Source of the DNA: Oscillospiraceae bacterium
GTDB taxonomy: Bacteria; Bacillota; Clostridia; Oscillospirales; Oscillospiraceae
Direction: 5' to 3'
Assembly (NCBI GenBank): GCA_017548065.1
Contig: JAFYNQ010000096.1
Location: 1 to 43,053 of the forward strand
DNA length: 43,053 bases
This document shows, in pieces, positions 1 through 8,156 of this stretch (positions are counted from its first letter, which is position 1; the number at the start of each line of letters is the position of its first letter). Made by a program: the position numbers and the translations under genes. A model generated the notes under the pieces. The model was given only the letters and a program-made list of their open reading frames with translations, did not search any database and had not been told where the DNA came from.

Positions 1-873
<873 letters not shown>

Positions 874-876
874 TTA

Positions 877-1392
877 TCAGTTGGCCACCTGAACCATAGC
901 GAAGCGGATCACCTTGTCGCCCAGCTTAAAGCCACGCTGAAAAACCTGCGTAATGGTATTTTCCGGTGTTCCCTCTTCTTCTGTGTGCATCACGGCATTG
1001 TGCAGATTGGGGTCAAAGGTGTCACCCTTCTCGCCGAAGATCTCCACGCCCATGCCGCTGAAAATGCTTACCAGCTGGGTCATGGTCATTTCCACGCCCT
1101 TCTTGTAAGCAGCATCCTCTGTGGGCTGCTGCAAAGCACGCTCCAGGTTATCATATACCGGAAGCAACTTTTCAATGGCATCCGCCTTACCGTTGCCGTA
1201 GGACTGTTCTTTTTCCTTTACGGTACGCTTGCGGAAATTGTCATAGTCTGCCGCCAGGCGCAGGTGTGCGTCATGCTCGGCATTGTACTTCTCTTCCCAG
1301 GGATTTACCTCCGGCGCTGCCTCCTGGGCGGCTTCCTGCACCTGTGCTTCCTCGGTCACGTTCTTCTGTTCTTCCTTTTTCTTCTTCGCCAC
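877..1392 (-). CDS. grpE: Nucleotide exchange factor GrpE
   Basis: Cytoplasmic co-chaperone that releases ADP from DnaK. The protein has 171 residues, close to the family norm. The first 40 or so residues are charged and rich in Lys, Glu and Gln, as is usual for the disordered GrpE tail. A long helical segment follows (around NFRKRTVKEKEQSYGNG), and the C-terminal beta domain ends GFKLGDKVIRFAMVQVAN, a recognisable GrpE signature. The start is GTG at 1392, chosen because GGAGG lies 8 bases upstream; there is no suitable ATG. Only 3 bases separate it from the hrcA stop, and the ribosome binding site lies inside the end of hrcA, so translation is probably coupled. Confidence 0.97.
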   Translation of the reverse strand: MAKKKKEEQKNVTEEAQVQEAAQEAAPEVNPWEEKYNAEHDAHLRLAADYDNFRKRTVKEKEQSYGNGKADAIEKLLPVYDNLERALQQPTEDAAYKKGVEMTMTQLVSIFSGMGVEIFGEKGDTFDPNLHNAVMHTEEEGTPENTITQVFQRGFKLGDKVIRFAMVQVAN

Positions 1393-1395
1393 CGT

Positions 1396-2463
1396 TTATT
1401 CCTCCTCTTCAGTTTTCCCTGCCGGAAGCTCTGTATGCTCCGGCTTCGCAAACATTTTGGATAGGCTCTCGGCAAAGTAAGAAAGTCTTGCCGTTACCTT
1501 GGCATAATCCATTCTGGTGGGGCCTACCACACCGATCATACCCTGCATGCCGTCACCAATATCAAACTTGGTGATGACAACAGAGGTATCCTTCAGCTCC
1601 TGGGACACATTTTCAGGTCCCACAATGACCTTTGTGCCGCTTTGGTTCTGCATTACTGCAGGCAGGTTGGCAAGTGTCTCCTCATCCAGGGTGGTCAGCA
1701 CACGCTGTGCCTTATCCACATCCCGGTACTCCGGCTGACCCAGCAGCCGCAGCTGACCTGCCACCGCCATATTGGCGCTGCCCTGCTTCCGCAGAACCTC
1801 TGTGGTGAACTCCATAATGACGGGCACCAGGCTTGCTGCCTCACCGGCGCTGCTCATAACACGCTCCAGCAGCTCGGGAGTAAATTCCTCGGGCGCCAGG
1901 CCGGTCATGGTGGCATTGAGAACTGCAGAGAGGATTTTCAATTCACTCTCCCCTGCCAGCACCGGGAGCTTGATCAGCTTGTTGACTACTTCTTCGTTGG
2001 TTAACATAACAACAAGAATCACAGTTCCCTGTCCTGCCAGGATCAGCTCAAACCGCTTCACCGTTGCGCCTCTCTGACGGGATGCCACAGAGATCGCCGG
2101 AAGGTCGGTTGCCTGGGAAACCAGCTTTGCCACTCGCTCCATCATTTCGTCCACTCTCTGCATCTTGGCTTCAATGGCCTCGTTGATGGAATGGGCTTCG
2201 TCCATGCTCAGGCGGTAACCTGCCATCAGCTCATCCACATACAGCCGGTAGCCTGCCGCAGAGGGAATGCGACCTGCGCTGGTGTGGGGCTGCTCCAGGT
2301 AGCCCATGGTGGTAAGCTCTGCCATTTCATTGCGAATGGTTGCGGAAGAATACTTCATGTCCGGCAGCTCCGCAACAGCCTTTGAACCAACCGGTTCCGC
2401 TGTGCTGATATACAGCTCCACGATTGAGCGCAGAACTCTCTTTTTCCGTTCTGTCAGTTCCAT
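1396..2463 (-). CDS. hrcA: Heat-inducible transcription repressor HrcA
   Basis: DNA-binding repressor of the class I heat-shock genes; it binds CIRCE operators and is kept active by GroEL in studied Firmicutes. The protein has 355 residues, a normal length. The N-terminal winged helix includes SSATIRNEMAELTTMGYLEQ near residues 38-58 and the HrcA signature PHTSAGRIPS after it, followed by a GAF-like regulatory domain. It is the first gene of the operon with grpE and dnaK. The ATG at 2463 has GAGGAGGG 6-7 bases upstream. Its own promoter is overlaid by CIRCE (2485-2511), so it should repress itself. No dnaJ is visible because the window ends inside dnaK. Confidence 0.98.
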   Translation of the reverse strand: MELTERKKRVLRSIVELYISTAEPVGSKAVAELPDMKYSSATIRNEMAELTTMGYLEQPHTSAGRIPSAAGYRLYVDELMAGYRLSMDEAHSINEAIEAKMQRVDEMMERVAKLVSQATDLPAISVASRQRGATVKRFELILAGQGTVILVVMLTNEEVVNKLIKLPVLAGESELKILSAVLNATMTGLAPEEFTPELLERVMSSAGEAASLVPVIMEFTTEVLRKQGSANMAVAGQLRLLGQPEYRDVDKAQRVLTTLDEETLANLPAVMQNQSGTKVIVGPENVSQELKDTSVVITKFDIGDGMQGMIGVVGPTRMDYAKVTARLSYFAESLSKMFAKPEHTELPAGKTEEEE

Positions 2464-2484
2464 GTGTACCCTCCTCAGTTCCTT

Positions 2485-2511
2485 TTAGCACTCTTTCTCT
2501 CTGAGTGCTAA
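2485..2511 (-). promoter_or_regulatory. CIRCE operator, perfect copy
   Basis: Arms TTAGCACTC (2485-2493) and GAGTGCTAA (2503-2511) form a perfect inverted repeat with the canonical 9-base spacer. This is the consensus HrcA binding site. It lies just downstream of the predicted -10 box of the hrcA promoter, across or after the transcription start. Confidence 0.97.
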
Positions 2512-2535
2512 GCACACTATACTATAGAGTGCTAA
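2509..2535 (-). promoter_or_regulatory. Second CIRCE-like site overlapping the first
   Basis: A second perfect arm GAGTGCTAA lies at 2527-2535. Nine bases to its left, 2509-2517 reads TAAGCACAC, matching the other arm at 7 of 9 positions. The site shares its first 3 bases with the last arm of the perfect CIRCE and covers the promoter spacer and -10 box. It is probably a weaker HrcA site, giving two operators in tandem. The arm matches are seen; binding is inferred. Confidence 0.65.
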
Positions 2536-2544
2536 AAAAGTCAA
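2516..2544 (-). promoter_or_regulatory. Sigma-A type promoter of hrcA-grpE-dnaK
   Basis: Read on the minus strand: -35 TTGACT (2539-2544), 17-base spacer, -10 TATAGT (2516-2521). A second TATAGT overlaps it at 2521-2526 but with poorer spacing. The promoter is embedded in the double CIRCE region, as expected for HrcA repression. Confidence 0.85.
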
Positions 2545-2575
2545 GAGGAACAATTATAAATTATTTTTGAACGAC

Positions 2576-2618
2576 AAAAAAACCGCATTTACAGCGCCAA
2601 AATACGCTGCAAATGCGG
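2576..2618 (-). terminator. Rho-independent terminator of the amylase operon
   Basis: Arms 2583-2596 and 2605-2618 (CCGCATTT...AAATGCGG) form a 14-base stem with one mismatch and an 8-base loop. On the minus strand it is followed by seven Ts (2576-2582). It lies 23 bases after the stop of the small gene at 2641, between it and the hrcA promoter. Confidence 0.9.
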
Positions 2619-2640
2619 CTGTCGGTTTGTTGTCAGCGGT

Positions 2641-2820
2641 TCATTCCGCCTTTTCCAAAAACGCCCGGACACTTTGGGCAATGGGACAAGCCGGTGCGTA
2701 GGGACAGCTCTCGTAGAGGCAGTCCACCTCTGTAAGCGCATTCCCCTCTGCCTCCACCGCCACAGTGCGGGCGCCGTCCAGCTGGCGGCAATAGCCGCTG
2801 AAAAATGCTTCTCTTTCCAT
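2641..2820 (-). CDS. Small cysteine-containing protein of unknown function (59 aa)
   Basis: I do not recognise a named family. The 59-residue product starts MEREAFFSGYCRQLDG and carries a compact cysteine cluster, CLYESCPYAPACPIAQ, near residues 35-50, plus one earlier cysteine, which could bind a metal or Fe-S cluster or form disulfides. It has no signal peptide or membrane segment. The ATG at 2820 lies one base after the amylase stop codon and uses a GGAGG inside the end of the amylase gene, so translation is almost certainly coupled. A terminator follows it closely. Evidence that it is real: coupled start, good ribosome binding site, a terminator directly after, and a sensible protein only in this frame. 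Its position suggests co-expression with the amylase, but a shared function is not shown. Confidence 0.75.
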   Translation of the reverse strand: MEREAFFSGYCRQLDGARTVAVEAEGNALTEVDCLYESCPYAPACPIAQSVRAFLEKAE

Positions 2821-2821
2821 G

Positions 2822-4663
2822 TCAGTCCTCCAGTATACACCAGCCCATAGGCTGCAGAGTCACCGCATCCCCGGACACCTGCTGCAGGCTTTGTCCTATC
2901 AGCAACTTCCCCGTGGGAACTGTCCAGGGTTCCGGGTTTTGGTTTACATAAATCCGAATTTCTTCTCCACCCAGCTTCCGCAGGAAGCCGAGGCGACCGG
3001 CAGATGCCCGCAGAAAATCCACGCTGCCCCGGCGAAGCGCCGCATGGGTCTTCCGAAGGCCACCCAAGCTGCGGTAGTGGGCAAGCAGCGCCGCATTTTC
3101 CCTTCCCCAGGGGTAGGGTCTGCGGTTGAAGGGGTCTTTCCCTCCCTCCATGCCCACCTCGTCACCGTAGTACACCGAGGGGCAACCGGGCAGGGTGTAC
3201 TGCAGTACCGTTGCAATCTGCGCTCTTTCCAGCGCCAGCTGCAGCTGCGACGGGGACAAGCTGCGGTTTGCCAGTTCCTCACGACTGCCGTCAAAATCAT
3301 CCACCAGCGCCGTCAGCATTCGGGGTGTATCGTGGGTGCCCAGCAGGTTCATATTGCAGCACAGCACCTGGGCAGGATAGTTCTCTGCCACCGTCAGCAC
3401 CGTTTCCCGGAAGGCGCTTCCGTCATCACAGCCACGAACATAATCCAGGATCGCTTTTCGGAAGGGGTAATTCATCACACTGTCCAAAGTGCCGTCCACG
3501 AAGTAGCGGCGGCGGACATCGTAGGATATCTTATTGGAAGCATCCTCCCATACCTCGCCCATCAGAAGTCCGTCGGGGCGCAGGCTGCGGAGACGCTTTT
3601 TCAGCTTGTCCACAAATTCATTGGGTAGCTCATCTGCCACGTCCAGCCGGAAGCCGTCTGCCCCCAGGGCAAGCCAGTGGGCGATCACGGAATCCTCTGC
3701 TTCTATAATATATTGTAAGAAAGCAGGCTCCAGCTTTCTGACGGTGGGCAAGGTATCAAAGCCCCACCAACTGTCATAAACATCGGGGTAACGATGGAAG
3801 GTATACCAGCGGCGGTAAGGAGAATCCGGGTCACAGTAAGCGCCCTTGCCGCCAAAGCTGCCGTTTTTGTCAAAATAGAGGCTGTCTGCGCCCGTATGGG
3901 AATAGACACCGTCCAGGATCACCCGGATCCCACGGTCATGGGCGGCTTTGCACATGGCTTTAAAGTCCTCTTCCGTTCCCAGCATGGGATCGGGGGTCTT
4001 GTAGTCGCCGGTGTCATAGCGATGGCTGGAAAAGCTTTTGCTGATGGGATTCAGGTACAAAATCGTCGTACCCAGGGAAGCGATGTAGTCCATCTTCTCC
4101 GTGATACCTCGGAAATTGCCGCCGTAAAAATCATTGTTCAGCACTTTTCCGTTTTCGTCCGGCTGCCAGGACACCTCCTCGTCCCAGCTTTGGTGAAGGG
4201 TGTAGGGTGTCAGCTTGCCGGTGAGGTCACAGCTTCCTGATTTGTGAAAGCGGTCGGGGAAAACCTGGTAGATCACAGCGCCCTTTGCCCACTGGGGTGT
4301 GGTAAAGTCTGCAGGGATGCAGGACAGCTGCCAAAGTGCGCCGTCTTCCATGTTGGTATCGTCGCCGTATTTGAAAAGTCGGAAAGTTCCCGTGTGTCCC
4401 GTGATACGGAAATAGTAGAAAAACAGTCCCGTCACTTCCAAAGAGAAGCTGCACTGCCAGGTGCAATAGGCATCTGCCTGCTCCAGGAAGGAAAATGCCA
4501 CCTCACGGAAGCTCTCTCCGTTTTCCCGTTGCAGCACGCAGGTCACGGCGCTGGTACCTACACTTACCGGGATGCGCACACGCAGGCAGCAAGTCTCTCC
4601 GGGGGTAACGCACCCGAAGGGAGTCTTATATATTTCTTTTTTGGAATCAAACAAGATCCGCAT
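2822..4663 (-). CDS. GH13 alpha-glucan hydrolase, cyclomaltodextrinase/neopullulanase type
   Basis: Probable cytoplasmic alpha-amylase-family enzyme that hydrolyses maltodextrins, cyclodextrins or pullulan fragments. The 613-residue product has no signal peptide. An N-terminal beta domain of about 120 residues (CBM34-like) precedes the TIM barrel, which begins near GAVIYQVFPDRF. Catalytic residues are visible: the nucleophile Asp341 in DGFRLDVADE, the acid/base Glu370 in GEVWED, and the transition-state Asp445 in LGTHDTPR. The conserved DGVYSHTG region is near residue 251. The short C-terminal beta domain ends GWCILED. I start at ATG 4663 because AAAGGGG lies 9 bases upstream; an in-frame GTG at 4672 overlaps that ribosome binding site. 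It is the first gene of a two-gene operon with the 59-residue protein. The exact substrate cannot be assigned from sequence. Confidence 0.93.
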   Translation of the reverse strand: MRILFDSKKEIYKTPFGCVTPGETCCLRVRIPVSVGTSAVTCVLQRENGESFREVAFSFLEQADAYCTWQCSFSLEVTGLFFYYFRITGHTGTFRLFKYGDDTNMEDGALWQLSCIPADFTTPQWAKGAVIYQVFPDRFHKSGSCDLTGKLTPYTLHQSWDEEVSWQPDENGKVLNNDFYGGNFRGITEKMDYIASLGTTILYLNPISKSFSSHRYDTGDYKTPDPMLGTEEDFKAMCKAAHDRGIRVILDGVYSHTGADSLYFDKNGSFGGKGAYCDPDSPYRRWYTFHRYPDVYDSWWGFDTLPTVRKLEPAFLQYIIEAEDSVIAHWLALGADGFRLDVADELPNEFVDKLKKRLRSLRPDGLLMGEVWEDASNKISYDVRRRYFVDGTLDSVMNYPFRKAILDYVRGCDDGSAFRETVLTVAENYPAQVLCCNMNLLGTHDTPRMLTALVDDFDGSREELANRSLSPSQLQLALERAQIATVLQYTLPGCPSVYYGDEVGMEGGKDPFNRRPYPWGRENAALLAHYRSLGGLRKTHAALRRGSVDFLRASAGRLGFLRKLGGEEIRIYVNQNPEPWTVPTGKLLIGQSLQQVSGDAVTLQPMGWCILED

Positions 4664-4691
4664 ATTGCGCACCCCCTTTCTTAATGTGCCT

Positions 4692-4721
4692 ATTATAGCA
4701 GATGCGCACCGGCAAAAGCAA
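4692..4721 (-). promoter_or_regulatory. Promoter of the amylase operon
   Basis: Minus strand: -35 TTGCTT (4716-4721), 18-base spacer, perfect -10 TATAAT (4692-4697). It is divergent from the promoter of the ceramidase-like gene. Confidence 0.65.
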
Positions 4722-4743
4722 GTAAGCAGCTTCTATTTTCTCA

Positions 4744-4772
4744 TTGTATATTTTCTTTATTCATGTTATAAT
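4744..4772 (+). promoter_or_regulatory. Promoter of the ceramidase-like gene
   Basis: -35 TTGTAT (4744-4749), 17-base spacer, perfect -10 TATAAT (4767-4772). The AAGGAGG ribosome binding site at 4783-4789 follows. Confidence 0.7.
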
Positions 4773-4797
4773 AGCAAAAAACAAGGAGGTACTTACC

Positions 4798-6201
4798 ATG
4801 AAAAAATTCATTTGTTTTCTCCTGACCGTTGTTTTGGCGCTGGGACTTTGCGCCTGCGGTGAAAGCGGCGGCGCAGCCAAGGGGCTGCAGGCAGGCTTCG
4901 GACGCGCCAACATCACCCCGGAATACGAGGTGCAGCTGTCCGGCGGTGCTGCCACCCGTAACTCCGAAGGCTACCAGGACTATCTGTACATTACCTTCAT
5001 TGCCCTGCAGGAAAACGGTAAGACCTTCCTGGTCGGCACCATGGACTTTATTACCGCTGACGATCTGTTCTGCGATCCTGCCAAGGCCGCCATCAGCGAT
5101 GCCACCGGCATCCCCAAGGATAACATTCTCCTGGCAGCTACCCACTCCCACTCCTCTGCTGCCATCCGTTCCGACGGTACTACCAATGTGGATCAGTACC
5201 GAAAGGATTTCTTTGACCTGGCAGTCCAGGCTGCCAAGGACGCTGTGGCAGATCTGGCGCCCACAGAGGTCTGGTACGGCAGCGCAGAAGCCGAGGGCAT
5301 GGCCTGGGTTCGTCACTACAAACTGGATAACGGCACTTTTGCCGGCTCTAACTTTGGCAATTTCAGTTCCGGCAACATCGTCGGTCACGCCGCTGAGGCA
5401 GATACTGAATTGCAGCTGATCAAATTTGCCCGTGCCGCAGAGGACAAGAAGGACATCGTTATGATGAACTTCCCTGCCCACGCTACCATGAATCAGTCCA
5501 ACACCGTGCTTTCCGCTGACTTCCCCGCTCCTGCCCGTGACTACATTGAGGCAAACACCGACTCTCTGGTGGCTTACTTTATTGCCGCTGCCGGTGACCA
5601 GGTGCCCAGCAGCCGTGTGCTGTCCGAGACCTTCAGCAGCGATTACCTGGTATACGGCGAGGAACTGGGTCGCATTGCCGTGGAAACCATGGATTCTCTT
5701 ACCAAGATTGAAAATTCCGGCATCCGCTTCTCCGAAAAGACCTACACCGGCAACTACAACAAGGCCGGCATTGAGCGCCTGCCCGAAGCGAACCAGGTGA
5801 AGCTGATCTGGGATCAGGTGGGCAGAGGCACCACCGAAGGCAAAAATGCCGCCAAGGAGTACGGCTTTGCCAGCGTGTACGAGGTCAGCGCCATCATTAA
5901 CAATTCCAAGGCGCCGGAGACCAACTCCATGCAGCTGCGTACGCTTGCCGTGGGCGATGTCAGCTTTATCTTTGCGCCCTACGAAATGTTCGGCGCCCAG
6001 GGCATGTATGTGAAGGAGAACTCCCCCTACCCCATGACCTTTGTGATCACCTGCGCCCAGGGTGCAGAGGGTTATCTTCCTAACGAGCTGGGTTGGGAGA
6101 TCGGCAGCTACGAGTCCCACGTTACCAAGTATGAGCGTGGCACTGCAGAAAAGATTGCCAGTGAATATGTCTCCATGCTGGAAGACTTGAAGGCACAGTA
6201 A
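4798..6201 (+). CDS. Neutral/alkaline ceramidase-like lipoprotein
   Basis: Predicted surface lipoprotein of 467 residues related to the N-terminal catalytic domain of neutral/alkaline ceramidases, zinc amidases that split ceramide into sphingosine and fatty acid. The signal peptide MKKFICFLLTVVLALG is followed by lipobox LCAC with lipidated Cys20. Mature sequence starts with GFGRANITPE, the family's characteristic opening. ATHSHSSAA gives the zinc-type HxH pair at His116/His118, and NFPAHATMNQ supplies a further histidine. Characterised ceramidases are about 650-750 residues; this one lacks their C-terminal Ig-like domain. The ATG at 4798 has AAGGAGG 8 bases upstream. It is monocistronic, with its own promoter and terminator. 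Related proteins of this fold in gut bacteria are often only called 'neutral/alkaline non-lysosomal ceramidase domain' proteins, so the substrate may differ. Confidence 0.85.
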   Translation: MKKFICFLLTVVLALGLCACGESGGAAKGLQAGFGRANITPEYEVQLSGGAATRNSEGYQDYLYITFIALQENGKTFLVGTMDFITADDLFCDPAKAAISDATGIPKDNILLAATHSHSSAAIRSDGTTNVDQYRKDFFDLAVQAAKDAVADLAPTEVWYGSAEAEGMAWVRHYKLDNGTFAGSNFGNFSSGNIVGHAAEADTELQLIKFARAAEDKKDIVMMNFPAHATMNQSNTVLSADFPAPARDYIEANTDSLVAYFIAAAGDQVPSSRVLSETFSSDYLVYGEELGRIAVETMDSLTKIENSGIRFSEKTYTGNYNKAGIERLPEANQVKLIWDQVGRGTTEGKNAAKEYGFASVYEVSAIINNSKAPETNSMQLRTLAVGDVSFIFAPYEMFGAQGMYVKENSPYPMTFVITCAQGAEGYLPNELGWEIGSYESHVTKYERGTAEKIASEYVSMLEDLKAQ

Positions 6202-6208
6202 ATCAATA

Positions 6209-6246
6209 CCGGGTGTTGCAGCTGCAGCACCCGGCTTTATTTTATT
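6209..6246 (+). terminator. Rho-independent terminator of the ceramidase-like gene
   Basis: Near-perfect inverted repeat 6209-6234 with arms starting CCGGGTG and ending CACCCGG and one G-T pair, followed by CTTTATTTTATTT. It lies 8 bases after the stop codon and just before the 3' end of the convergent AraC-family gene. Confidence 0.85.
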
Positions 6247-7000
6247 TCATTCTGCGGCTGGGCGGATAGCCATAGTGCTTTTTAAAGACCTTGCTGAAAT
6301 ACAAGGGGTCTTCAAAGCCGGACAGCTGCGCCGCCTGGGTAATGGAATCGTACTCTCCGCTGTCCAGGAGGGTTTTTGCATGGGTCAGTCTTCTGCCTAA
6401 AACATATTTTTTCGGTGTGACACCGTAGCATTCCATAAAAAGCGCACGGAAATAGGTATCGGACATGCCACACAAGCCCGGCAGACGGGAGATCCGCAGC
6501 TGGGGATCAAATACCGATTCCTGCAGCACCGTTATGGCAGGCATAAGCAGCTGCATACGGGCATCGGCGCCGTCCTTCCTGCCGTGGCTTTCGCAGGCAC
6601 CGGCGATCAGCTCATAAAACAGCGCCATCACGCGGTACCGCTCCCCGTCAGTGGTCAGCACACGCAGCTTCTGCAGCTGGGCGCAGATCCTGTCGGTATC
6701 CGGCTGTGCCCCAAGAGAAAACACCGTAGGCTTTCCCCGGGGGATATCCGCATCAAAATTGATAAGGCAATACATCTGCTCCCACTCCCCCACACGGCGC
6801 ACTGTGTAGTTACTGCCCTTGGGAATGAAGAGCATCTCCCCTACGCCCAGGGTCATATAGGTGCCGTCAAAATCATAGCGGCTCTCTCCGTCCGGGCGCA
6901 GCACCAGGGCATGGCTGGTGCGGTTTTCGTAGCGGCGGCATCGGGAGGCAGGTGCGCAGATCACGCTTTGAATTTTTAAATTTTCCATATGTGAAAACAT
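6242..7000 (-). CDS. AraC-family transcriptional regulator
   Basis: Predicted cytoplasmic DNA-binding regulator of 252 residues. The N-terminal half (about residues 30-100) looks like the cupin sensing domain, with VGEMLFIPKGSNYTV. The C-terminal 95 residues carry two helix-turn-helix motifs: the first around LPGLCGMSDTYFRALFMECYG, the second around ITQAAQLSGFEDPLYFSKVFKK, followed by the family's typical GYPPSRRMK ending. The ATG at 7000 has GGTGAT 3-5 bases upstream. It is convergent with the ceramidase-like gene and divergent from the AEC transporter, sharing a 128-base intergenic region with the latter. Regulators of this kind commonly control a neighbouring gene, so the transporter and the ceramidase-like lipoprotein are its first candidate targets. 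The ligand is unknown, but the cupin domain suggests a small molecule, often a sugar. Confidence 0.93.
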   Translation of the reverse strand: MFSHMENLKIQSVICAPASRCRRYENRTSHALVLRPDGESRYDFDGTYMTLGVGEMLFIPKGSNYTVRRVGEWEQMYCLINFDADIPRGKPTVFSLGAQPDTDRICAQLQKLRVLTTDGERYRVMALFYELIAGACESHGRKDGADARMQLLMPAITVLQESVFDPQLRISRLPGLCGMSDTYFRALFMECYGVTPKKYVLGRRLTHAKTLLDSGEYDSITQAAQLSGFEDPLYFSKVFKKHYGYPPSRRMK

Positions 7001-7015
7001 AACATCACCGTTTTA

Positions 7016-7044
7016 AGTGTAGCATATCAAAGAAAAAAGTGCAA
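7016..7044 (-). promoter_or_regulatory. Promoter of the AraC-family gene
   Basis: Minus strand: -35 TTGCAC (7039-7044), 17-base spacer, -10 TACACT (7016-7021), 16 bases before the ATG. Confidence 0.6.
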
Positions 7045-7082
7045 TACTGTTATGAAAATTCCATGCAGCGTGAATATTTCCA

Positions 7083-7110
7083 TTTACTTTTTTTCATCTT
7101 GTGCTACAAT
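7083..7110 (+). promoter_or_regulatory. Promoter of the AEC transporter gene
   Basis: -35 TTTACT (7083-7088), 16-base spacer, -10 TACAAT (7105-7110). Moderate match; the ATG follows at 7129 after AGGGTGA. Confidence 0.5.
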
Positions 7111-7128
7111 CATGCAGGGTGATTTATT

Positions 7129-8100
7129 ATGAGTGCTGTATTTGTACAAATTCTTTTATTATTGCTTTTCATTTCCCTGGGCTATATTATGTCCAAGCTG
7201 GGCAAGGTGGACAACCGCCACAGCAAGCTGCTCTCTTCCCTGGGCTTTTACATTTTCCTGCCTGCCAACGTGTTCAAGACCTTCTCCAACAATTTTACTG
7301 TGGAGTACCTGACCCAAAAATACCCCCTGGTGCTGATCTCTGCGGTGTTTGTGGTGGTCATGTTTATCGCAGGCAAGTTTATTGCCAAGGCGCTGACCAA
7401 GGACCCCTACACCCGTCGTGTGTATGAGTATTCCATGATCTCCTCCAACTATGGCTACGTGGGCTATACCCTTGCCCAGGCCATTTTCGGCGATACCATG
7501 CTGCTGAACGTTATGATGTTCGCCGTCCCTCTGTCCATTTACACCTATTCCATGGGCTACTGCTCCCTGACGAAGAACAAGATGTCCCTGAAAAAACTGA
7601 TGGGTCCGGTGAACATCGCCCTGGTGGCAGGTGCGTTGGTAGGTCTGCTGAAGCCCTACACTGTTTCCTTCTTTGTCAACTATCTCCCCGGCTTTGTGGA
7701 ATTTATCAAACCGGTAGGCCAGCCGCTGCTGGCGCTGATTGAAAGCTTCCTGAACAAAGCCCAGGGCGCTATGGGTCCCATCAGCATGCTGCTGACGGGC
7801 ATGGTGATCTCCGAGTACAGCCTCAAGGATATGCTGAGTCAGAAATCTGTGTATATCATTTCTTTCCTGCGCCTGATCGTGATCCCCTGCGCCGTCTGCG
7901 GACTGATGCTGCTCATAGGTCTCAAGGAGTTTGTCACACCGGTGCTGATCATACTGGCACTGCCCTGCGGACTGAACACCATCGTCTTCCCCAAGCTGAT
8001 CGGCGAGGACTGCCGCCCCGGTGCTGCTCTTGCCTGCGTCACCAGTGTGCTGTGCTGCGTGACCATTCCGCTGTGCCTCTGGCTCTTCGGTGCATATTAA
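7129..8100 (+). CDS. AEC-family (auxin efflux carrier-like) membrane transporter
   Basis: Predicted inner-membrane secondary transporter of 323 residues, the usual length for bacterial AEC proteins, which have about ten membrane helices. The first helix (ILLLLLFISLGYIMSKLG) and the conserved LGFYIFLPANVFKTF stretch are typical. Hydrophobic helices recur through the protein, ending with a segment rich in Leu and Cys. Known bacterial members carry organic acids such as malate or related anions; the substrate here cannot be assigned. The ATG at 7129 has AGGGTGA 7-8 bases upstream. It is divergent from the AraC-family gene, which may regulate it. A bidirectional terminator follows. Confidence 0.9.
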   Translation: MSAVFVQILLLLLFISLGYIMSKLGKVDNRHSKLLSSLGFYIFLPANVFKTFSNNFTVEYLTQKYPLVLISAVFVVVMFIAGKFIAKALTKDPYTRRVYEYSMISSNYGYVGYTLAQAIFGDTMLLNVMMFAVPLSIYTYSMGYCSLTKNKMSLKKLMGPVNIALVAGALVGLLKPYTVSFFVNYLPGFVEFIKPVGQPLLALIESFLNKAQGAMGPISMLLTGMVISEYSLKDMLSQKSVYIISFLRLIVIPCAVCGLMLLIGLKEFVTPVLIILALPCGLNTIVFPKLIGEDCRPGAALACVTSVLCCVTIPLCLWLFGAY

Positions 8101-8118
8101 GATAATGAAATTCAAACG

Positions 8119-8149
8119 AAAAAGCGCTGCCATTGTGGCAGCGCTTTTT
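8119..8149. terminator. Bidirectional terminator between AEC transporter and paralog A
   Basis: Perfect stem with arms AAAAAGCGCTGCC and GGCAGCGCTTTTT and a 5-base loop, with As on the left and Ts on the right. It can stop transcription from both strands. Its arms match the terminators of paralogs B, C, D and E. Confidence 0.93.
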
Positions 8150-8156
8150 GTTATGC

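Noticed and set aside
2589-2840. An 83-codon minus-strand frame overlapping the small gene and the amylase end
   Set aside because: It runs through the terminator and has no ribosome binding site. The neighbouring frame gives the 59-residue protein with a coupled start and a stop before the terminator.
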